DNA of 64,000 nt, from contig NZ_QEST01000163.1 in the NCBI RefSeq assembly GCF_003311645.1, forward strand, positions 1 to 64,000, in the 5' to 3' direction. The DNA comes from Streptomyces sp. PT12 (GTDB lineage: Bacteria > Actinomycetota > Actinomycetes > Streptomycetales > Streptomycetaceae). Positions 44,652 to 51,475 of this stretch are shown one piece after another; position 1 is the first letter of the stretch, and every line of letters begins with the position of its first letter. Made by a program: the position numbers and the translations under genes. Under the pieces are notes generated by a model. The model did not search any database and had not been told where the DNA came from. It was given only the letters and a program-made list of their open reading frames with translations.

Positions 44652-44822
44652 GCCCTGTTGTGAAAGTCCCGCCTGCCCCGCGACGCCTGGCACGCACACT
44701 CGCTGCGTTGCCGAATCACCCAAGTGCGCCCAGCACGAGGGCGATCCGGCGCCTTGCGATCGCACGCACCAGACGCCACAGGGCACGTCCTTCGGGCGAC
44801 GGCGCTACTTTCACAACAGGAC
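44652..44822. mobile_element. MITE (IS5-like ends), 171 bp
   Basis: The left end GCCCTGTTGTGAAAGT (44652-44667) and right end ACTTTCACAACAGGAC (44807-44822) are inverted repeats with one mismatch. The element is flanked by a perfect CTAG duplication (44648-44651 and 44823-44826), the target duplication made by several IS5-group elements. There is no transposase inside. It is non-autonomous and would need a full element elsewhere in the genome. Confidence 0.85.
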
Positions 44823-44965
44823 CTAGCCCCCGTCGGCCGAGGACCTTCTGACACGAAGTGCGCCGCCTCGGAGGCGGCGAGGCGACGGGCGTCGCCCAAC
44901 TCCGCTGCCGCGCGCGCCGCGTGGGATCATCGGTGTGTCGCGTCACCCCGGACACCAGGAAACGC

Positions 44966-45559
44966 ATGGCAACGCTTCATCTCGTGACCGGCGCCCCGGG
45001 CTCGGGGAAGTCCACCGTGCTTCCGCACCTCGCGGAACACCCCTTCGCCGCCGCCGACTTCGACGAGCTGCTCGACGCCGACGGCAGTCTCATGGGCACG
45101 GTCGTCGCCCGGCCGTCGGCGAGCCCACTCTGGCCCGCCTACAACCGCCTGTGGGTGAGGATCATCGGCATGATGCTGCGGGGCGGCGGGCCCGTGCTGG
45201 TCACATGTCCCCTGACCCCGGACGAGTGGGCCGCCGCCGCGGCGGGCGCCGGGGACGCTCCACCGGTCGCCTGGGCGCGCCTCGACTGCGACGACGCGGA
45301 CCGGCGTGCGCGCCTCGCCGCCCGCGGCTGGGGCCCCGATCGGGTCGTTGACGCGATCGAGGACGCCCACGCGCTCCGCCGCCTTGTCGACCGGGAGTTC
45401 ACCACGAGCGGCCGCGGCGCGGCGGAGGTCGCGGCCGACCTGGCCGCGTGGGTGGCCACGGCCAAGGAGCCCCGGTCCCGGCACGTCGAGCGGGCGCGCC
45501 GATGGGGCGCCGTCGAGGACGCCGAGGCGTCGCACACACAGGAGAAGCGCCACCGCTGA
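44966..45559 (+). CDS. P-loop kinase-like NTPase
   Basis: A 197-residue protein with Walker A LVTGAPGSGKSTVLPHL, an Asp pair in AADFDELLDADG, and an LID-like arginine region (DRRARLAARGWGPDRVVDAI). It resembles the AAA_33/shikimate-kinase-like or zeta-toxin-like small kinases found widely in streptomycetes. An AGGA ribosome site precedes the ATG at 44966. It converges with the RiPP operon; no motif ties it to peptide maturation. Confidence 0.78.
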   Translation: MATLHLVTGAPGSGKSTVLPHLAEHPFAAADFDELLDADGSLMGTVVARPSASPLWPAYNRLWVRIIGMMLRGGGPVLVTCPLTPDEWAAAAAGAGDAPPVAWARLDCDDADRRARLAARGWGPDRVVDAIEDAHALRRLVDREFTTSGRGAAEVAADLAAWVATAKEPRSRHVERARRWGAVEDAEASHTQEKRHR

Positions 45560-45638
45560 GGTCGCCGTCCGACGCGTCGGGCCCGGTCCGACTGCTCAAC
45601 GAGCCCACGCAGCGGTCGGCTTCCCCCATCCCCACGCC

Positions 45639-47537
45639 TCAGGGGAACGGGTGGGGCGCCGGGGTGAACTTTCCTCGTTCCGCCGCCAGTCGGCCGAGGC
45701 GGGGCATCCGCAGGGCGCGCTGGCGGCGCCAGCCGAAGTCCAGGGGGAGAAGCCCAGGGGACAGGGTGGCGACCGTGTGGAGGCCGAGCTCCCGCTGCTC
45801 GGGAGTCGTCTGGTCCACCACGACCGTGTCATGGCCCGCCGCCGCCAACGCCTCGACCACGCACCGCAGATCGTCCCTCAGGTCGAGCGTGGCGGGCCTG
45901 GCGCGGATCCAGTCGGCGAACGCCTCGGCGATCGGCACCGCGGGGCCCGCGTCAAGGAAGGGCGCCGCGTAACGGGCCATGCGGGGCAGCCCGTACAGCT
46001 GGGCGTGGTCGGTCAGCTGGCGGACCAGCCCGAAGTCCTCGGCCATCGCGTCGAGTTCGGCGCGCCGGGCCGCCACCTGGAACGGCAGGTGCGGGATGTA
46101 GGTGAGCACTTCGCTCAGCGCGTCGGCCACCGCGCGCGCCGGGTCGAAGCCCGCCGCGGCACCGAACGACAGCAGCCCGGGGCCGCCGTCCCGCCGCACC
46201 GCGAGCCCCGTGACCACGGGGATGGGCAGGTCGCTCCTGGTGTCGAACGCGTGCACGTCGTAGCCGAGCAGCGCGGCGCGGTCGAGCATGCCGCGCACCC
46301 CAGGGTCGGTCGTGGACGCCAGGTCGAGGCGGGTCGGCGGGCGGCGCCCGTACCAGGTGAGCAGGAACGCGTCGCGCTCGATCAGCTCAAGCAGCCCGAA
46401 CAGCGCGGCCTCCACCGGACTCCCGCCCGTGGCACAGCCGTTGGAGCACTCGAAGACGAAGTTGTCCGCCGCGACGCCCGCGCTGTAGTGCACCAGCCTG
46501 GCCGGGACGAGCACGGGCCGCCCCTCGCGCAGCGAGCGCCCCCAGAACCACGGGATCTCCCGGTCCGGGTCGAACGGGTCGACCATCGGGTCGTCGCGGT
46601 AGGTCTCGGGGGCGTAGAAGCCGCACGTGGCCGGGTCGAGCACCGCGTCGCGGCCCTCGCGCGCCACCAGCGCGTGGAACGATCCGCTCACCGGGAGCAG
46701 CCCGCGCCTGGCGTGGGTGCCCGCGTAGCGCTCAAGGCCCTCGAGGAACGCCAGGGTGCGGCTGGCCGCGTACCGGTCGGCCTGCCCGCTCCAGGTCACA
46801 TCGGTCAACCCGGCATAGCCCCGTACGAAGTTGCTGCCGGAGACCGGGGCGGTGGTGGTGGACGCGGGGTTGAGGTGGGTGCGGGCGCCCAGCGCGCCGC
46901 ACACCGGGTTGGCCAGCGCCGCCTCGGGCAGCGGATAGGAGGCGGCGGGCCGTGAACGGTAGCGGCCCGCCGCCGACTTGGGCACCGCGGCCGTGGGCCA
47001 CGAGGCGCGCTCCGCCGTGTCGGGGCGCGGGGTCACACAGTGCGGGCACAGCGGCTCGGGCAGCACGGGGAAGGTCACCAGCGCGAGCGTGCCCAGGTCC
47101 ACCCGGGTCACCCTGGCCAACTCGCCCTCGCCGAGCGTCCATTGCCCGATGGCGCGGCAGGCCGCCCACACCGCGTCCACCGCGAACGCGGTCAGCACCG
47201 GCCACACCCCCGCCGCCTCGGGGGCGAACCCGCCCTCAAGCGCCTCGCGTTCGGACCTGGTGCGCAGCCGCTGCCAGCGCATGGCCAGGCATCTCCCGCA
47301 CGCGGAGCGGCCGTTGGAGGGGACGCCCCAGGGGCCGATCAGGGCGGCGCGGGCGGTGAGGTGCACCGTGGCGCGCGCGTCGCCGTCAGGGGCGCCGGGC
47401 GCGCCGAGCGCGTCGGCCACGCCGAGCGCCGCCACGCGCGGCGCGGGCCCAGGGCGCCCCGCCGCGCGCCAGCGCCTCTCCAGCTCCGCACCCAGCGCGG
47501 CCGCCACCCCGCGCGCCGGTGCCGCGGCCACCGTCAT
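45639..47537 (-). CDS. YcaO cyclodehydratase 1 (azoline-forming) with N-terminal zinc domain
   Basis: A 632-residue protein. Residues about 30-200 form an E1/ocin-ThiF-like remnant with a Cys pair at 80/83 (CGRC) and another at 164/167 (CPHC), a zinc tetrathiolate. The YcaO domain follows: LAFLEGLERYAG, FECSNGCATGGSPVEAALFG, LLELIERDAFLLTWYGR, and the Pro-rich C-terminus PAPHPFP typical of TOMM cyclodehydratases, which phosphorylate the amide backbone to convert Cys/Ser/Thr to azolines. The start overlaps the permease stop (ATGA). It is the last gene of the operon and a paralogue of the other YcaO at 55869-57800, suggesting a division of labour between Cys and Ser/Thr. Confidence 0.93.
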   Translation of the reverse strand: MTVAAAPARGVAAALGAELERRWRAAGRPGPAPRVAALGVADALGAPGAPDGDARATVHLTARAALIGPWGVPSNGRSACGRCLAMRWQRLRTRSEREALEGGFAPEAAGVWPVLTAFAVDAVWAACRAIGQWTLGEGELARVTRVDLGTLALVTFPVLPEPLCPHCVTPRPDTAERASWPTAAVPKSAAGRYRSRPAASYPLPEAALANPVCGALGARTHLNPASTTTAPVSGSNFVRGYAGLTDVTWSGQADRYAASRTLAFLEGLERYAGTHARRGLLPVSGSFHALVAREGRDAVLDPATCGFYAPETYRDDPMVDPFDPDREIPWFWGRSLREGRPVLVPARLVHYSAGVAADNFVFECSNGCATGGSPVEAALFGLLELIERDAFLLTWYGRRPPTRLDLASTTDPGVRGMLDRAALLGYDVHAFDTRSDLPIPVVTGLAVRRDGGPGLLSFGAAAGFDPARAVADALSEVLTYIPHLPFQVAARRAELDAMAEDFGLVRQLTDHAQLYGLPRMARYAAPFLDAGPAVPIAEAFADWIRARPATLDLRDDLRCVVEALAAAGHDTVVVDQTTPEQRELGLHTVATLSPGLLPLDFGWRRQRALRMPRLGRLAAERGKFTPAPHPFP

Positions 47538-48289
47538 ACGCGATCGCTCCAGCGGAAGCAGCGCACCGCCACGACCCCGAACACCACGGCGAACGCGGCG
47601 AGTCCACCCGCCGCCACCCCCAGGTCCCCCAGGTCGCCCGAGCCGGTCAACGCGCCGGAGACGCCGTCGTTGAGGTGCCGCAGCGGCAGGATCCACGACA
47701 GCGTCCGCATCCACTCGGGCATCGCGTCCAGCGGGTAGAACGACCCCGAGAGGAACGCCATGGGCACCATCAGGCAGTTGGCGACCGCGGCCACCGCCTC
47801 GGGCGTCGAGGTGAACGAGCCGACGATCGCGCCGAGCGCCAGGAACGCCGTGACGCCGAGCACGAGCAGCGGCACCGCGAGCGGCCAACGCCCCGACAGG
47901 ACAAGGCCGAACGCGGGCAGCAGCGCCACCGCCACGAACAGCGCCGCCTGCACGAGACCGATGCCGAGGGCCAGGACGAACCGGGAGCCAAGGACGGCCG
48001 ACAGCGGCGTCGGCGTCATCCGGATGAGCCGCAGGATGTCGTCGCGGCGCCACTGCATGAGGGTGAACGCGACGCCGAACACCGCCGCGTTGGCCACGCC
48101 CCACGACAGCACGCCGGGCGCGATGTAGCTGATGTAGGGGCGGCCGCTCTCCTCCACGTCCTGGCCGCTGAAGATCAGCCCGAAGACCACGAGGAACAGC
48201 AGCGGGAAGGCGAAGGTGAAGAACAGCGTGGTGCGGTCGCGGGTGTAGGCGCGGTAACCCGCCCCGCGCAGCGCGGCGTAGGCGCTCAT
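47534..48289 (-). CDS. ABC-2 type exporter permease
   Basis: A 251-residue membrane protein with six hydrophobic helices (FFTFAFPLLFLVVFGLIFSG; later VAAVANCLMVPMAFLSGSFY and a final helix pair), the profile of ABC-2 transporters for drugs and peptides. The LMVPMAFLSGSFYPLDAMPEW stretch is the conserved family motif. It overlaps the ATPase gene upstream and YcaO 1 downstream by four bases each. It likely exports the mature peptide and may give self-protection. Confidence 0.92.
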   Translation of the reverse strand: MSAYAALRGAGYRAYTRDRTTLFFTFAFPLLFLVVFGLIFSGQDVEESGRPYISYIAPGVLSWGVANAAVFGVAFTLMQWRRDDILRLIRMTPTPLSAVLGSRFVLALGIGLVQAALFVAVALLPAFGLVLSGRWPLAVPLLVLGVTAFLALGAIVGSFTSTPEAVAAVANCLMVPMAFLSGSFYPLDAMPEWMRTLSWILPLRHLNDGVSGALTGSGDLGDLGVAAGGLAAFAVVFGVVAVRCFRWSDRV

Positions 48290-49236
48290 GCGGTGGTGCT
48301 CCGTTCCGTGAGCGTGAGGTAGACGTCCTCGAGCGTCGCGGTCCGCGTCTGCACGCCGTGCAGGCCCGCGGCCCTCTCGACGGCCGCGAGCAGCGGCCCG
48401 GGGTCCTCGGTCTCGAGCACCACCACGTCCCCTTCGACGCTGGCCCGCGACACGCCCGGCAGGTCCGACGCCTGGGCCAGTGTGAGGCGTTCGGCGGGGA
48501 CGAGCAGCCGGGTGGCCGAAGTGGCGCCCGCGATCAGGCGGTTGGGGGAGTCAAGGGCGGAGACCCGGCCGTTGGCCATGATGGCGACGCGGTCGCACAG
48601 CGCCTCGGCCTCGTCCAGGTGGTGGGTGGTGTAGACGATGGTGCGGCCCGCGCCCTTGAGGTCGCGCAGCACCTGCCACAGGGCGCGGCGGGCCTGCGGG
48701 TCGAGGGCGGCCGTCGGCTCGTCGAGGAACAGCAGCTCGGGGCCGTGCACCAGGGCCGAGGCGATGGCCAGCCGCTGGCGCTGCCCGCCCGACAGGTCCT
48801 CGACGCGCGTCCCGGCCTGCTCGGTGAGGCCGACAAGGGCCAACGTCCGGTCCACGGCGGTGGGTTCGGCGCGGTAGAGCGCGGCCACTGTCGCCAGGTG
48901 CTCGCGCGCGGTGAGCCGGACGAAGAACGCCGACGACTGGGTCTGCACCCCGAGGCGCGGCAGCAGCGCCCGGTCGCGCGGCCACGGGCTCGCGCCCAGG
49001 ACCGCGACGGTGCCCGAGTCGGCCTCGCGCAGGCCCTCCATGATCTCGATGAGCGTGGTCTTGCCCGCGCCGTTGGGCCCGAGCAGCCCGAAGAACTCCC
49101 CGCGGGCAATGGTGAACGACACCCCGTCAACCGCACGTGTGGCGCCGTAGTGCTTGCGCACCCCGGTGAGGACGACCGCGGGTGGCGCGTCGTCGCCCGG
49201 GCCTGAAGCGGGGGGCACGGTCGGTTCCTTGGCCAT
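48286..49236 (-). CDS. ABC exporter ATP-binding protein
   Basis: A 316-residue ATPase: Walker A GPNGAGKTT at about 53-61, signature LSGGQRQRLAIASAL at 148-162, Walker B LLFLDEPTAALDP at 168-180, switch His in IVYTTHHLDEAE. The C-terminal 80 residues are the extended regulatory domain of DrrA/CcmA-type ATPases. A 17-18-bp tandem repeat separates it from the protease gene. It pairs with the ABC-2 permease. Start chosen at the ATG preceded by AGGTGAACCC. Confidence 0.95.
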   Translation of the reverse strand: MAKEPTVPPASGPGDDAPPAVVLTGVRKHYGATRAVDGVSFTIARGEFFGLLGPNGAGKTTLIEIMEGLREADSGTVAVLGASPWPRDRALLPRLGVQTQSSAFFVRLTAREHLATVAALYRAEPTAVDRTLALVGLTEQAGTRVEDLSGGQRQRLAIASALVHGPELLFLDEPTAALDPQARRALWQVLRDLKGAGRTIVYTTHHLDEAEALCDRVAIMANGRVSALDSPNRLIAGATSATRLLVPAERLTLAQASDLPGVSRASVEGDVVVLETEDPGPLLAAVERAAGLHGVQTRTATLEDVYLTLTERSTTA

Positions 49237-49267
49237 GGGTTCACCTGGTCTTACGGGAGGAGTGGCT

Positions 49268-49319
49268 TGACGGGCGGGGCGGCGTGAACGGGCGGGGCGG
49301 CGTGACAGGCGGGGCGGCT
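49268..49319. repeat. 17-18-bp tandem repeat, three copies
   Basis: Units TGACGGGCGGGGCGGCG, TGAACGGGCGGGGCGGCG and TGACAGGCGGGGCGGCT lie between the protease stop and the ATPase start. The spacing is not 11 or 22 bp, so these are not SARP sites despite the TGAC starts. The repeat occupies the only real gap in the last part of the operon. Confidence 0.8.
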
Positions 49320-50432
49320 TCACGGGGTCAGCAGGGCGGTGGCGAGCAGGACGAGGGCCGTGAGCAGCAGCCCGGCGACGAGCGCCGCGCCCGCGCCGTA
49401 CGCGGTGTACGCCACGCGCGCCCGCCGCGGATACGCGGCGGCTGCCGGGTCGCGGCGCAGCGCGAGCGCGAGGTAGCGGCGGCTGGACTCGGCGAGCCCG
49501 GTGGCGCCGAGCGCCTGCCCCACGATGGTGTAGCCGTCGAGCGGCGGCAGCGGGACGAGCATGGCGAGGGCCTGGAGGCTTCCGAGGAAGAGCAGCCCCG
49601 CGAGCGCCTCCCTGGTGGCCCCAGGAGGCGCGGCCAGCCACCAGGCGGTGAACGGCAGAAGGAACAGCAGGTTGGCCATCGCGCCCGCCGCCGCGACCAC
49701 GATGCGGTGCCGACGGGTCGAGAGCCAGGGGTAGTTCTCCACGGTGCAGTACATGATGACCACGGGCAGCCGCCAGCGCAGCCCGATCTCCCCCACCCGG
49801 CCGCCGTGGTGCCGCGCCGCGACGCCGTGCGCCAGCTCGTGCAGCGCCGTCGAGCACCACAGCAGCGTCGCCACGCCCGCGAGCAGCACCGGGTTGCCGA
49901 AGACCCGTTCAACGCCGTCGAGCAGCTCGCCGAGCCGCGCGATCTTGGCGGCCTCGGCGGCGATCACCAGCGCGAGCAGCAGCGCGGGCCAGGGGCCGCG
50001 CAGCAGGAAGCCCGTCGCCCGGTGCAGGCGGGTCGCGGTGGCGTGCGCGTCGGCGACCAGGCGGACGCTGCCCCGCAGGAGGCCATTGTGCGGGCGCTCC
50101 GCCCGCGGCGCCGGTTCCGGGCCGGTCACCGGGCCGCCGCCCGACTCCAACAGGCCGCGGCTGCCGAGGAGGTGGAGCAGGTGCCGCCAGTGGGCCTCGC
50201 CGAGGCGCTTGCCGAACGCGCCCGCGTAGGCGTCGCCGATCTCGGCCAGCGTGCGCGCGCCGTCGAGCCGCGCCATCAGGAAGCCCTCGCGCGGCCCGAC
50301 CTCGAACGACCGCCCGTTGACCGGGTCCTTGACCAGGTGCACGGTCTTGGGGCCGCGCAGCAGCGGCTCGCTGAGCAGCACGTCGGGGCGCAGCCTCGGC
50401 CGCTGGCCGGCCAGGGTCTCCATCGCGCTCAC
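49320..50432 (-). CDS. PqqD-like domain fused to an M50-type membrane zinc protease
   Basis: A 370-residue protein. Residues about 8-95 (RPRLRPDVLLSEPLLRGPKT ... LLHLLGSRGLLES) match a PqqD-like RiPP-recognition element. The rest is a polytopic M50 protease: HELAHG with flanking hydrophobic residues gives the HExxH zinc site, and LVPLPPLDGY supplies the third ligand motif. At least five membrane helices follow. Its GTG start overlaps the stop of the elimination-protein gene. In context it is the best candidate for removing the leader, docking it through the PqqD part and cutting at or within the membrane before export; this function is inferred. Confidence 0.88.
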   Translation of the reverse strand: MSAMETLAGQRPRLRPDVLLSEPLLRGPKTVHLVKDPVNGRSFEVGPREGFLMARLDGARTLAEIGDAYAGAFGKRLGEAHWRHLLHLLGSRGLLESGGGPVTGPEPAPRAERPHNGLLRGSVRLVADAHATATRLHRATGFLLRGPWPALLLALVIAAEAAKIARLGELLDGVERVFGNPVLLAGVATLLWCSTALHELAHGVAARHHGGRVGEIGLRWRLPVVIMYCTVENYPWLSTRRHRIVVAAAGAMANLLFLLPFTAWWLAAPPGATREALAGLLFLGSLQALAMLVPLPPLDGYTIVGQALGATGLAESSRRYLALALRRDPAAAAYPRRARVAYTAYGAGAALVAGLLLTALVLLATALLTP

Positions 50433-51475
50433 CCCCGCGCCGCCGATGGCGACCTGAGGGCGCGGCCCAGCACATGGGCGAGATACGCCTCGTCCTGGAT
50501 GGTGGCGTGCAGCCGGTTGTTGGTCATGTGCATATAGGGCGAGAGCAGCCGGACCAGCGCCTCGTGCCGGTCGGTGACGCGCTCGTCGCGCTCGCCGTCC
50601 CACGAGCGGAAGGTGAGGTCGCCCCGGTCGGCCAACGCGACGGCGCGGTCCCGCAGGTTGCCGCAGTGCTCCGCCCAGCGGGCCAGGAAGGCGGGCAGCC
50701 GCGCCCCGCCGGTCCCGCCGCCCGGCGCGGCCGCGTCGCGGATCAGGGCGTGCCAGCGGGCCAGGTCGCCCGCGACCTCGTCGGCCTTGCGCTCGTACTC
50801 GGTCGAGCCGATGAACCCGGTGCCGGGGAACGCCTTGTGCCAGAACGCGTAGTAGCTGTCGAAGTAGTCGGCGAGCGCGTCGTCGTCGGGGACGAACGCG
50901 GCGGCCATCACCAGCATCAACTGCGCGCAGGTGCCGAGCAGTACGGTCCGCAGATGGAGGTTCTTGGTGGCCAGCGCGTCGATGACCAGGTCGCTGGAGT
51001 GCCGGAAGTGCCACTCGGCCAGCGCGACCCCGGCCGGGCCGCCGTACTTGCCGTACTCGGGCTCGTAACGCGTCCAGTGCCGCGAGTTGTTGGGCATGAG
51101 CCGCATGCGGCCTTCGGCGTCCAGGTGGGCGGCGCGCTCGGCCCCGGGGAACTCGATGTCGAACAGCTGGTTGTAGAAGTCGTTGAGGAAGCCCGTGTCC
51201 ACCTCGTAGAGCGCGGGCCGCGCGGCCAGGAAGGCGTCGATCGCCTCGTCGGCGCGGCGCCGCACCTCGGGCTCGGCCTCGGGCGTGGCCGCCCTGAGCC
51301 GCAGCCGCACATGGGGGCCTTCGAGCCAGTAGTTGATGAAGAAGTGGTTCGCCAGCAGGCCGTCGGCGGACAGCCCGGCGATCAGCGGGCGCACGCAGTG
51401 CAGCAGCAGCGGGCGGGGGTTGGCGGCGTAGTGGATGTGGACGGCCTGCCACCCGCCCGCGGGCGTCTTTGTCAC
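50429..51475 (-). CDS. LanB-type elimination protein (thiopeptide-type bacteriocin biosynthesis domain)
   Basis: A 348-residue protein of the SpaB_C/TbtC family: WQAVHIHYAANPRPLLLHCV at the N-terminus, HFFINYWLEGPHVRLRLRA with the diagnostic GPHxRLR motif, HWTRYEPEYGKYGGPAGVAL in mid-protein, and the C-terminal PYMHMTNNRLHA. It removes glutamate from glutamylated Ser/Thr to leave dehydroalanine or dehydrobutyrine. It is somewhat longer than usual (commonly about 250-320). It overlaps its glutamylating partner by four bases. It is the only protein of this fold in the window, so no separate [4+2] cyclase is available. Confidence 0.9.
   Translation of the reverse strand: MTKTPAGGWQAVHIHYAANPRPLLLHCVRPLIAGLSADGLLANHFFINYWLEGPHVRLRLRAATPEAEPEVRRRADEAIDAFLAARPALYEVDTGFLNDFYNQLFDIEFPGAERAAHLDAEGRMRLMPNNSRHWTRYEPEYGKYGGPAGVALAEWHFRHSSDLVIDALATKNLHLRTVLLGTCAQLMLVMAAAFVPDDDALADYFDSYYAFWHKAFPGTGFIGSTEYERKADEVAGDLARWHALIRDAAAPGGGTGGARLPAFLARWAEHCGNLRDRAVALADRGDLTFRSWDGERDERVTDRHEALVRLLSPYMHMTNNRLHATIQDEAYLAHVLGRALRSPSAARG

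Noticed and set aside
44858-44965. Upstream extension of the P-loop kinase frame
   Set aside because: The extension is Arg/Ala-rich and lies next to the MITE; the ATG at 44966 has a ribosome site and begins directly with the Walker A strand.
47538-48104. Extending YcaO 1 into the permease region
   Set aside because: The frame remains open but overlaps the whole permease gene; the ATG at 47537 with an ATGA overlap and the N-terminal similarity to YcaO 2 fix the start.
49268-49319. TGAC-containing repeats as SARP operators inside the operon
   Set aside because: Unit spacing is 17-18 bp, not 11 or 22, and the units are long GC-rich minisatellite copies.
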